Below the pieces are notes generated by a model that made no database searches, was not told the origin of the DNA, and saw nothing but the letters and a program-made list of their open reading frames with translations. Made by a program: the position numbers and the translations under genes. This document shows, piece after piece, positions 1 through 10,025 of a stretch of DNA of 64,000 bases (position 1 is the first letter of the stretch; each line of letters begins with the position of its first letter). This stretch comes from Agapetus fuscipes (lineage: Eukaryota > Arthropoda > Insecta > Trichoptera > Glossosomatidae): the NCBI GenBank assembly GCA_951799405.1, contig OX637333.1, positions 15,313,960 to 15,377,959 on the forward strand, in the 5' to 3' direction.

Positions 1-74
1 ACATAAAATAAAAAATAAGAATTAGTTAATGGGTTCAAAATTTGCGAGAAAGAAGGAAGGTCTAAGATAATATT

Positions 75-280
75 GTTTTTGCTAATCTCATTGATGTGAA
101 ATTCAATGGAAGTTTCCTCGCTCCCATAAAAACGTTCTCATTTCTTATGAAGGCTAATAAACTTGCTGGTACTAAGATTTAAATAAGACAAAAATACCAA
201 AACGGAAAATATTATCTGACACCCTCCATGACAATTGAATCCAAGCCATGGTGTTAAATGCAAGCGTTTTTCAAAATTAA
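75..280 (-). repeat. Family B SINE fragment (degenerate)
   Basis: This stretch resembles the internal part of the longer family B copies at 42720-42900 and 24780-24860: the block around TTCTTATGAAGGCT, then an AAAACGG stretch and a ...CAAGCCATGG... segment line up in the same order. It is diverged and has no recognisable tRNA-like boxes. The rest of 1-470 holds no gene that I can support. Confidence 0.45.
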
Positions 281-820
281 GTGTCGACCAAACATTATTT
301 CTTAAACATTTTACAAAATCGATGACATATTACATGCACATTAAAAAATATAAGATAAACTGCAACTTACTTGGATTTCCAATACCGGTTACGATAGACT
401 CAGTTCTTGTAAAAATGAAGCACTTCATAAAAATGTCCAATCACTGAATGAAAAAGCGCATTTTTTCCGTAATAGGGTAATTTCACACTTTTTTTTTCTT
501 TCGTAAATTGATAGATTTAAGTTATTAAAATAGTCTCCCGTTTTTTTTTTTTTTAATAATGCGTATTTTTTGAATTAGGGCGCTTCTAAATTTGTCATTT
601 TTCCATTTCCGGTGAAACGGCCCATTTTTTGCATTTGGGCGGATGTGACGTCGATGGATCTCATTCGGCTCAGCTGTCATTCAGTCGTGTGTATTTTTGT
701 ATGGCGGATTTGTTTACATTTGACGAGTATATCTATTTTCATCAATTTCAACTATTATTTGCACTTTAAAGTTAGTTGTGCCGTGTATAAAGTATAATTG
801 AATTGGTGTAATCATCAAAG

Positions 821-2995
821 ATGACTGAAAAGGGCTTTGAAAAGGCTCAATCTGACAATTTACCGGAGGTCGATGCTATGATGATGTATGTGTATTTCTC
901 GAAGAACATGGACTTCATAAGTTCAGAATTACGTGGAGTAAAAGCTTCAAGGTAAGAAAAATAGTTCTGTTTATGTGTCAAAGTTCATTTAGATTCATAA
1001 ATTCTCCAGATATTATACGTTTTCATGCAAACATCTTTCCTTTACAAATTCTGTAACCTTACTTATTCAAATTGCAATACTGCCATGTCATAGCTTCTAA
1101 ATCTTAATATAAAGGCTAAATTAATTGTTTATAAAGCTTACTTCCTTTATTACATCATTAAAAGTTGTTTTTAATCACATAACCTTACTTTACACCAGTC
1201 AAGGGTTGTGCACTTGCAATATATCCTAACCCTTATTCCGTTTGTTTGTTTTTAGATCTTCGAGAGAAAGTTACGGAGACAATGCCATTGGCTATGTGCA
1301 AGTGAAACGCGATGGAGCCATTTGCACTGTTAAGGCCCATATAACACCAGAACACAAAGTCCGTACAAAAGCATACGCGGTAACCTTGATCACCGATGAG
1401 GAACAAGGCACTGTTGAATCATGTGTCTGTGAAGATTGTCCAGCATCTCAAGGTCAGTAATGAATATTAGATTCACGAGGTGTCATGATTCCTTTGTAAA
1501 AGCAATAAAATGTAAGAGATCTAATTAGCAGGCTCGGCTCACCAAATAATTGCTATCTGTAATCTAAGATGCAAAGATATGTTAACATTTAAGATTCATG
1601 CCCACAAACGGACACGTGTAAGTTCGCGCTTACGAATTCTGTATGTGTACCTACTTACAAATTAAAATCCAATCTTCAAACGAACATACATCCTGCTACT
1701 GGTGCCGACCTTCCCTGAAACGGGCGACATTGGCAAAGTGAAACATATTTTATAGTGTGGGCGGTCAGACTCATATCAATCCATTGGCCAACATTATGGC
1801 CTTGCTGACTGCAAATATTTTTTCTTTTTAATTTCATTATTTTTCTAAAAAAAACAATATTTTGTGAAAAAATATTCCAATTTTTACTTAAAATTTATGT
1901 CAACAAAATAAGTGAATATCTTTTATTAATTCATCAATATATAAAGTATTAAAGCAGAGGTCTACATTATTTGCATCTGTATTATTCAAAATGAAACATT
2001 TTTTTTATTTTTACTCTCTTACAGGAGGTTGCAAGCATGCAGTAGCCTTTCTGTCATGGGTGCATCGTCGCAGCGAAGAGCCAGCAAAGACAGAAGTGAA
2101 ATGTTACTGGAAGCGGTCAAAGATGGCAGAGATAGGCTCAGCTGTGAAATTCATAAAATGTAGGGATTTAGGAGAACTTAAAACTTTCACAGCTGGGCCT
2201 TCGAGTAACGGAAAGTTTTTGGCATCCGTCGTTAAAGCAACGAAGGAAGCTGACGTCAAGGATGTCCTCCTTATGAAGTATTTTAAGGAGGGCAATCCTA
2301 TAGAATCCCTTAGCATCCATAGATTAATGGAGGAATTTATAGACGATGGAAAAGGCACGACCCCTCAGCAATTTCAAACATACTGTGAAAATAGAATGAG
2401 TGTTGAGGCGTGCAACGAGGCAGCCAAGGAAACTCTGGAGCAGGCTGATTGCACTCTTTGGTACGAGTTGAGGTATGGGAGAATCACAGCATCCAAGATC
2501 CATGAAGCGTCACGCTGTCACACTCCTGATGGCTCTCTTGTGGAGCAGCTGTTGGGAGGAAAAATTTTTGAGACGGCAGCTGTGACACGTGGCCGAAAAC
2601 TGGAAGAGTTGGTTTTCAAAAAAATCAAAAAGCAATATCCCGATCTGAAAAAATGTGGATTATTGCTATCCAAGCATTATCCATTTTTTGGAGCTTCTCC
2701 TGATGGAGTATCTCAAGAATATGTACTTGAGATAAAATGTCCAAGCACCGAAAAATGGATGGAGAAATATTTTGTCAAAGACAAACCCACTCCGAAATTC
2801 TTTGCACAAATCCAAATGCAAATGCATTTTACAAAAAAGAAAAGAGGAATATTCTGTGTTGCCAAACCGGATTTTGAAAAGAGTTGTGAGACAGTTGAAT
2901 GCACTGTGGAGTATGATGAAAATTATTGTTTAGATTTAATGGAAAAAGCATGTGAATTTTGGACTAAAACATTATTTTTTAGATTATTTCAATAA
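821..2995 (+). CDS. SWIM zinc finger + YqaJ-type nuclease, transposon-encoded (3 exons)
   Basis: I read three exons, 821-951, 1256-1452 and 2025-2995, joined at AG|GTAAG...TTTAG and AG|GTCAG...ACAG junctions with phases that match (2 then 1), giving 432 residues. The exon 2-3 junction rebuilds a SWIM zinc finger (CVC...CKH), which neither exon has alone; this supports the splice. Exon 3 holds a YqaJ/lambda-exonuclease-like PD-(D/E)XK fold: RITASK, then G-R-x-L-E-E, GASPDG, LEIKCP and QIQMQM, the usual order of catalytic and binding motifs. The predicted role is a DNA nuclease working with the DDE transposase encoded in convergent orientation downstream. A TATAAAG stands at about 786, and AATAAA overlaps the stop codon at 2991-2996. 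Intron 2 contains a family A repeat. No in-frame stop is seen. Confidence 0.82.
1555..1782 (-). repeat. Family A SINE-like repeat in intron 2 of the nuclease gene
   Basis: This is a minus-strand family A copy: tail side TCTAAGATGCAAAGATAT at the left, then the GACACGTGTAAG/CGCGCTTAC block, and the CCTTCCCTGAAAC...GGCAAAGTGAAA block. It sits wholly inside the intron, so it need not harm splicing. Confidence 0.8.
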
Positions 2996-3107
2996 ATGTT
3001 TTATTTTATATGAATTAATTTTTATCTGTAATGTTGATCTGCTATTCTTGTTCTTATTCTCTCAACATTCTGAATAATTATATACTTGAGAATGTTATTT
3101 ATTGTTT

Positions 3108-3360
3108 GTATCCCTTGACTTATAGGTTGGTATGACGCTGAACACCCATGCTGTAAAAAATGGTTCACTTTGCCAATAAAAGGACGGCAAAAGTTGCTGG
3201 GCTTTTGTTCATTTGAGTATTCATTTATAATATGATTTTTGAATTGTAAGTACACATGCAGCATTTGTAAGCGAGAACTTACACTTGTCTGTTTGTGGGT
3301 GTGTATTTAATAGGAACTTTAAATGTTTATGTATATTTTCAACCTAGATTACATTAGACT
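3108..3360 (+). repeat. Family A SINE-like repeat
   Basis: The copy starts with CCTTGACTTATAGGTTGGTA and includes AAAAATGGTTCACTTTGCCA, a stretch with CATGCAGCATTTGTAAGCG, and a tail resembling CTAGATTACATTAGA. It lies just beyond the nuclease gene's polyadenylation signal. Confidence 0.85.
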
Positions 3361-3527
3361 TTATGTATTACACTGTGGGTACTTTGAAAAGTATAGCTAT
3401 AAGGTGTTTTAATGCATATTTACCAAAGTCTAACAATTTTAAAGTATAGTTATTTATGTATTTTATAACTGCTGTTTCTTAACTACTTTTTTATATTTGA
3501 TATATGTGATAACTACTTTGTTAACAA

Positions 3528-3735
3528 AAGGTTCACTTGCCAATATTACCTCTGTTCCAGGGAAGAGCGTCAAGTTTAAGGGCTTGTGCATTCAGTTTAA
3601 ATTTGGGTCTTTATTTTGTTAATGAACATGCAGCATATTATGTAAACATTAACTAACACAATAAGCCTGCTTATAGAAATGTATTTAATATGAATCATAA
3701 AGTCATGTGTATCTTTACCATTTAGATTATAATGT
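3528..3735 (+). repeat. Family A SINE-like repeat, degenerate
   Basis: A more diverged copy: GGTTCACTTGCCAATATTAC, CAGGGAAGAGCGTCAAG, AACATGCAGCATATTATGTA, then a tail TTTAGATTATAATG. The first ~50 bases of the family consensus are missing or unrecognisable. Confidence 0.6.
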
Positions 3736-3983
3736 AAAAATGCACTACTTAACAATACCTGGTATTGGAGTTTTTCATATGTTCTTATTATGTAGGTATC
3801 ATCTTTCTGTTGGTTTTTCTAATAAAAATAAAGAAGTTGTTGATTGAAGTGTACTTTATTAATAAAAAAGGCTTTCCATTATTAATACAAACATTAATAC
3901 TCATTATGTACATGTTGCAACAGATGTAAAGTGAGATTCAGAAAAATTGACCAGAATAGTAAATGTAACTTAGTAAGCAACAT

Positions 3984-4259
3984 GTGAAATGAAGAGTTGA
4001 ATAGTAAAAATTAGATAAAAGCTATCAAGGTAAATTAAAACACATTGAGATTTAAAAATAATCTCAGTCATACAAGTGAAATGAAGAGTTGAATGGCAAA
4101 AAATAGATAAAAGCCACCAAGTTAAATAAAAACACATGAGATTTCAAAAATAATCTCAGTCATACAAGTGAAATGAAGAGTTGAATGGTGTAAAATAGAT
4201 AAAAGCGACCAAGGTAAATAAAAACACTTGAGATTTAAAAAGTAATATCAGTCATAAGC
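3984..4259. repeat. Tandem repeat, 3 x about 92 bp
   Basis: Three consecutive diverged units start GTGAAATGAAGAGTTGAAT at 3984, 4076 and 4168 and end around CTCAGTCATACAA. They lie between the convergent nuclease and transposase genes, within the 3' flank of the transposase gene. Confidence 0.85.
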
Positions 4260-4339
4260 TCAAAAGCATAAAGGTTAAATATAAGTACTGAAAATACAAA
4301 TTTAATTTTAAAAGTAATGTCTAAGGGTGGCTAACCCTT

Positions 4340-6996
4340 CTAAACTTTGATCAATGATTTTTGCAAGTTGATCAGACCACAAGCAATCACAATAATTTCA
4401 TCGAAGCGATTCACGAGGTTGTGGTCGATAGTTGAATGCATAGTGAGCATATGAAATTCTCTCACTCTGCTTATCACACGCTCTACGTGAATACGTAAAG
4501 CGGCAATTCGCTTTGCTTCCTTAACTTCGTTTTGGCTAAGGGTACTTTTCTGCAGCACGCTTGGAGGGCGAACAAGGTGAGCACCCTTTTCCTCTAAAAC
4601 ATGGGAAATATTCTTAAACCCCCGATCTGCCATCACCCATGTTCCTGTGGCGATGTTGTCGAAATAGCCACAGTCCTGAGCAATAGTAGAGTCGGTTGCT
4701 CGGCCTCCATACCCACATGATAAGAAATTAATGAGACCATCTGGAGTGCAAGAAATTAGATATTTTACCGTATTACAGGCCTTGTATTCAGACCACGTTA
4801 ATGATTGGTGCAGCGAGTTGCCTGGTTTCTCAATTTGAATTTCAAGACAATCAATAATGGAACGGACGTTCCTATATCGAGCTCGAAATGCAATGGGCAA
4901 TTCCAACCTTATGAGTTTTGCAGATGGCCATATAATCAACTCTTTGAGTACCCCTGATAAAATGGGAATCGTTTTCTTAAAAATGCGACATATAGAGGAA
5001 TCTTTATTTATATTTCGAATGTGCTCTTCGCTGGGTTGAAAAATTCATAAACCTTTACCAAAGACCGGTCACTGAAAGGTCCATCCAACCTTACAACAAC
5101 TGGGTCTTGTTTGAGAATTGGCGCTTTCTACAGCGACGACCAAGCTCGCAGAGGGCTCTTGAGGTGTGATACACACAAAAACAGCGCTCACCAAATAAAT
5201 CATCCTAATATTATTATTATTATTTAATCTGACATTCCAAAATGTGCACCTATTACTTTATATGAAAAATTCAACCTAATTTTCTTTAGGCAAATCATTA
5301 TATCTATAATAGGTGCACAAACTGTATCTTGCAGAATAGCCAATACATGGTACATTTCTTTTGGAATGCCTAAATACAGTTGAGGTTGGCGTTGCACAAG
5401 CAAAATATAACCTCTTTTCATCTCAACGTTAAGCGCGTCCATTTCCATATTGTTGTCTTCAAAATCCGAGCCACTACCATAGTCAACAAAAAGATCAAAA
5501 TCACTATCTTCAGGGTCTGAACTGGAAGATGAATAGACAGCTTCCACATTCAATTTTTCCAGAGGAGATTCCACAGGTTTCACCTTGATCGGTGAGCAGC
5601 TACTGTGAGTGGTCGGGGGTCTCACATTCAAGGTGTTGGTTGCTTTGCTCCTGTAGGTGGGTACCATATTCACCTGCACTGCTTTATCCAATGGAGCAGA
5701 AGTCAGATGCGTTGACTGCTCCACAGCATCCACATCAGTTGATGTGGATGCATCCACATCAACGGATGCGGAAGCATCCACATCAACTGATGTGGATGCT
5801 TCAGAGTTTGTAGCGTTCAGACTTGCTTCTCTTAAAAGTTCCATCACTAGCATTTTTCTTTTTCTAATCTCGCCGGTTTTCCTATCCACAGTCTTTTTAG
5901 CTTTTTGGCACTCAAATTTGTGCGGCAAAACTCCTTTCTTCAGGCGCATATTGCTTCCCATCAATCTGCCCATCATAAAGTTTTCCAAGTCGTCCTGGAG
6001 CTGTAAAAATATAAATAACATAATATGAGAGCATGTAGTTCACACAACTACTACAACAAAAAGTAAAAAGGTAGGTTAGACACATTAGTACATGACAATA
6101 TATTATTATTAAGTATGCACACAAACTTCTAGGATAAAAAAGTTGTGATGTCACACAGCCGGGTTGTCAGGGCAAAGGCAAGCTTATATTTTATTATAGG
6201 TTGCTAAGGGGTCTAGTCCCATAGACCTGTGACCTTTGGCCGATGAGAAAATATTATATTTACATTCCAGTCCATTGCTGCCTTCCTAAAGAAACAAGTA
6301 CAAAAAATTTGCTATGTTAACACTTGTTTTTTTATAAATTACGGAATCAAACAATATTTGAGGATGTTTTTGATCATTACTGACAAAAAAACTATGAGTT
6401 TCTAATCAATTTGTTACAAACAAATCGATTTTAATTTTGCTGGAGTGAAGTTTTCCGGGATCTGTTGCCGTGGTCTGTGGGAGCTGGAGCTTCATCTTCA
6501 TCTTCATCACAGTTCTCATCAAGATCTTCATCATCATCATACTTCACGCTGAAGAAGCCCATCGTAGAAATGGGCGAAACGTCCGGAAGCTCCAGCTCCC
6601 ACAGACCACGGCAACAGATCCCGGAAAACTTCACTCCAGCATCATCAGCCGGCCGTGTAAGCCTAAATCTCTGATTTTAATTTTGACACGTTTGACAGCG
6701 TTTTCACATGCCATTTCTTGAGCCACGTGATTTATTTACGAAGGCATGTAGAAATAACATATTTTATAAATAGGTATGCAATTAAATAACAACAAAATAC
6801 TATAACTTACATTGAAATGGTCGCAAATGAAGCGGGTAGATTTGGAAGACAGAAGTTCGTCTCGCTTCATCACAAGACACCATTTTTTGTGGATAGCTGG
6901 ATCGCGGGGCATCCGCAAAAACTTTTTATCCGGTGTTGCACGTGACGTATTTGTACACATCGGAACTACACAATATTTATGATACTTCGAAGACAT
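4340..6996 (-). CDS. THAP-domain DDE transposase (3 exons, minus strand)
   Basis: The exons are 6996-6811, 6000-5234 and 5030-4340, 547 residues in all; phases match (0, then 2). The first junction (AAT|GTAAGT ... TTTACAG|CTC) is strong. It completes a THAP zinc finger: C-x4-C near the start, a central W, C..HF at the exon 1 end, and the closing L-K-K-G-x-L-P-H-K-F supplied by exon 2. The second donor (AT|GTCAGA) is weaker and inferred. Exon 2 is a low-complexity acidic/serine linker with repeats of the STSVDVDA type, ending in a helix-turn-helix-like stretch. Exon 3 carries the DDE_Tnp_4/PIF-type catalytic core: D378 (SIID), D453 (VMADRGF) and E501 (IHVERVI), all present. The protein should bind element ends through THAP and cut and join DNA. 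Confidence 0.8.
5043..5165 (+). repeat. Family B SINE fragment inside the second transposase intron
   Basis: The intron sequence matches the reverse complement of 24890-24990: ACCTTTACCAA...GACCGGTCA, then GGTCCATCCA, and TTGAGAATTGGCGCTTT. The right end runs into GAGGTGTGATACACACAAAA and a TAT/TTA-rich tail like that of the CR1/L2-like LINE at 27840-27900, so two repeat pieces appear joined. Confidence 0.6.
6439..6640. repeat. 55-bp perfect inverted repeat with 92-bp loop
   Basis: The arms at 6439-6493 and 6586-6640 are perfect reverse complements by eye (left arm begins GCTGGAGTGAAGTTTTCC). The loop holds a GAT/CTT trinucleotide-rich run and the hammerhead-like motif. The whole lies in intron 1 of the transposase gene. 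Such paired arms around a hammerhead recall termini of Penelope-like elements or retrozyme-like repeats; that link is inferred. Confidence 0.9.
6542..6589 (+). ncRNA. Candidate type I hammerhead ribozyme
   Basis: The plus strand reads core box CTGAAGA (6549-6555; consensus CUGANGA), an extra A, a stem II GCCCAT (6557-6562) pairing with ATGGGC (6570-6575), then GAAA (6576-6579), and ACGT (6579-6582) followed by C at 6583. This gives the GUC cleavage triplet and a self-complementary short stem III, as in dimeric hammerheads. Stem I can form between CTTC-A-CG (6542-6548) and CGGAAG (6584-6589) with one bulged A. Deviations are A instead of the usual U at position 7, which is tolerated, and one additional A before stem II. 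Activity is not established. It is antisense to the surrounding transposase gene. Confidence 0.6.
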
Positions 6997-7475
6997 TTTT
7001 CAAGGTTTGTTGTGAGTTTATATTATGTTTGTCGGATCTCGGAAGCTTGATAATAGCACGTATTTTCACACTGACAGCCGGCTTTCTAATACTACCAACA
7101 CACGTCACTCACGCCACTTGGATCCAATGACGTCACACGAGCTCCAGCCAATAGCGTCGCGTTTGAATTGGACTCGATTTGTCGGCATTTTATTTTACAA
7201 AATTAAAAATGAAAAGCCCAATTTTACCACTTAAAAAAAATATAGTTGAGATCCTTGACTTATAATCTACACAAAAATATCGTTTTCAACCATATTGCTC
7301 ACCATTGCAATTACCCTATTGTTTGTAGAACAAAAGGTTATTTTTGTCATTTTTTTCAGCAGACGCCATTAAACACAGACAACAAATTTCTACTGTCACA
7401 TGTTTTGATTGGAACAAAATTTGAATTTCAAAAAAACTACCTACCCTCACTTTAATGATTACTTGCCATCTAGAG

Positions 7476-7895
7476 CAGTGGTTCCCAAACTTTTAATTTC
7501 GCGTACCACTAATGAAATTATAAATCAATGGCGTACCACTGAAGTGCAACAGTTAAAAAAAACATTCAAATGGTAAAGTAATAAAAACTACAACAGCTGT
7601 AAATGAAAATATTATATAGAAAAAAAATACAATACTCATAGTGCAGGGGTGTCCAACATTAGTATTTTTGTAATCGTGGCGGGACAGGCCTGTCTTAGTC
7701 TGAAAAATGGTGCTGCATGTTCGAAACAAAAGAGGAAATATTTGGCTCAGTTGTACTTAACTTTAAGCGCGAAATTGAAAAACGTTTAATCTTATTATTT
7801 ACTATGTATTTCCTATGGCCATGGCTGCTTGCGTACCACCTTAAGAAGCGTCGCGTACCACTGGTGGTACGCGTACCATAGTTTGGGAACCACTG
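7476..7895. mobile_element. hAT-type MITE (420 bp) with 8-bp TSD
   Basis: The ends are CAGTGGTTCCCAAACT and, inverted, AGTTTGGGAACCACTG with a small mismatch just inside. The 8-bp duplication ATCTAGAG is perfect at 7468-7475 and 7896-7903. The inner flanks repeat GCGTACCACT motifs in both orientations. A second hAT-like terminus, CAGGGGTGTCCAAC at about 7644, lies inside without a matching partner. No coding capacity is seen. Confidence 0.93.
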
Positions 7896-7903
7896 ATCTA
7901 GAG

Positions 7904-10025
7904 TATTTTTTTGGAAGTTTGCATGTAAAAGAAGCTTACAAAATATATCTTTCTCATTTGGGATCAGGGCGTGAATTTGAAGCATATGTGTAAGACAGAG
8001 ACAACTGTCAAGGCAATATCTCTATGAGTTTTTGCTTGAAATCATATTTCATTTTAGAATGCAGGATAGCTATTCCCAATTCTCACAAAAATCTCGAGTC
8101 CCCGAAATCAAGATTCACAAAAAATGGCCGCCTCGTATTCTGCAATGCAAGTGTTTCTGTCTAATACGATTCTATCAAAACGATTTGGCAACGTTGTTTT
8201 TGATCATGCTGTCTCATTCTAAATCATATATTTTTATTCGCTCTCGCAAAAGTCAGCTGGGAATTTAAAATAATATTATTATTTACATATTTTGGACAAT
8301 GTTATAATTTTCTGATATTATTATCGTGTTAAATAACGCATAATGTTTTCATCGACCAAGTTTTTCACCTTAAAACCATGAATTCTAAATTAAAAATATG
8401 ATACTGAAGTACTTCTTAATATTATGATATGTTATTTTACTGAGGAATAACATTTCGCCTTTTAAAAAATAAATACTTCTCAATATCATCGCAACATAAC
8501 CTCCATAACATAGATCTTCATACATTTTGAGCGCTCGAGATGCAACTCACCGGCAAAATGGCTCATGATTCTTCTCTAATGACAAGAATCGAGGTGAGAC
8601 CTTGTGGAATACCGTTTATGGCTTTTTTGACATATTTTCGTAAATTCTAGAAGATTATTGTCTATGGGTCAAATGGGAATAGCAGCCCTGGTTCATTTGT
8701 TCCCAGTGACAGGAGCCTGCCCATACCTCCATGTGCCTCCATGCCTGTGAGAGTCAATTTGCACTAGTGAAAAACTAGCATACAATGTTTAAGCTTTTGT
8801 AAGAACTCTTGTAAGGCCTGCACCCGAGAGGTGACAGACAGGCTAAGAAAGAACGGATAGAACTATGGAGAGAACTTACGTTTAAAAGTTCCGATATTAG
8901 ACCCGACGTATACATCCAACTTGTCACTTTCTTTCATAACCATTCTGATGATTATTTTACTATTTGAGCTAGTTTATACATGGAGTCAGCTTTTACTGTT
9001 TGTAAGCTCATTTAGAACACAGGATTGTGCACAGGATACAGCGTGAAGACTTGTGCACATTGACCACAGAGTATAGGTACTTAGAGTTGCCACCATAGAG
9101 TATTATAGGTTTATAGAGATCCCACTTAAAAAAAAAAGTGGGAATGCCAGAATCTTAGCCACCTCTGGGGAGATTACGGAAGCTTTTGATAATATTATGG
9201 AATGTATAATATCACTTATACCTAAAATTTATTTAAAATATTTTTGATATTATAGGAAACTAATGGTAAGGTCATGTCAAATAAAAGTTTTTTTTTTGTT
9301 TTCAAAATTTATTTCTTTTAAAATAAAATATACAAGTTTACACAAATATACATTCTTAAATAATACACCGAACAACATTTTGGTTTTAAGCTAAATTAAG
9401 GTAATTAAGGTTTTGGCAAATTAAGTTAAAATAATGTAAATCATTTTGAAAGTTTGATGTCAATTAAAGTTTATTTAGAGGCACTAGTATTTTTTAGCTG
9501 GAACGTAACAAAAACATGAAGGTTTTTTTTACTTTATAGCTGTCTTATATTTGTGAACGAATTTTTTTTGAGGTTACGACGGAAATACGTTGTCCGGCAC
9601 CAGGCCACCAATACACCATTTTCACGCACTCACGCACAAAGTATTATATTCTTTTCAAATAACTTTTTGCACAATTTAACGCCTGTGAAAACAGCCAAAA
9701 ACAGCATTCAACGGTTAAAAACTTACGACCCCACGCCAAGCAAGCGTTATCTGTGGGCGCCATTTTGGCTGTCAAGGGAATATCGGTAATACCAAATAGT
9801 AGTTTCCTACTATTATTTTGGACAAGAACCAATAAAGCAGCATCTACTGGTAGAGTAAGGAAGCTTGGTGGTCAATAGCGTTGTATGGAAGATTCCTAAG
9901 CCTGGTTGCCACTCCTGCGTTGAGAGTAGGTACCAAAGGTACATCGCATGGGACCATAGCGACTCTGGCGCAACAAGGGGCCAACTTTACTACGATTCAT
10001 AGACAATTTCATCGTACTATATATT
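7904..10025. other. Unassigned AT-rich stretch
   Basis: No coding region, tRNA or transposon ends that I can support. The short open frames here have no recognisable domain. The GC-richer part at 9580-9780 looks somewhat different from its surroundings but gives no identifiable product. Confidence 0.5.

Larger units (their letters stand above)
474..7317. mobile_element. ISL2EU/PIF-Harbinger-like two-gene DNA transposon, apparently complete
   Basis: The ends carry a short inverted repeat: AATAGGGTAATT at 471-482 and AATTACCCTATT at 7309-7320. Read as AGGGTAATT... ends, the element is flanked by the dinucleotide AT on both sides (472-473 and 7318-7319), which would be the target duplication. 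Inside are two convergent multi-exon genes, a SWIM/YqaJ nuclease on the plus strand and a THAP/DDE transposase on the minus strand. From family knowledge, this pairing is the hallmark of the eukaryotic ISL2EU group, which is close to PIF/Harbinger. Both genes splice to uninterrupted frames with catalytic residues kept, so the copy could be recent. Family A repeats have entered its second nuclease intron and the region between the genes. The exact ends are inferred from a 9-12 bp match only. Confidence 0.72.

Noticed and set aside
6431..6674. Overlapping short frames rich in D/E or S
   Set aside because: They arise from the GAT/CTT-rich loop and arms of the inverted repeat.
7640..7660. CAGGGGTGTCCAAC as the start of a second hAT element
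   Set aside because: No matching inverted end or 8-bp duplication was found inside or near the MITE, so it is noted only in that entry.
9553..9832. GC-richer stretch with frames on both strands, possibly a promoter or first exon
   Set aside because: There is no identifiable protein, no convincing splice partner and no repeat match; the evidence is too thin for a gene call.
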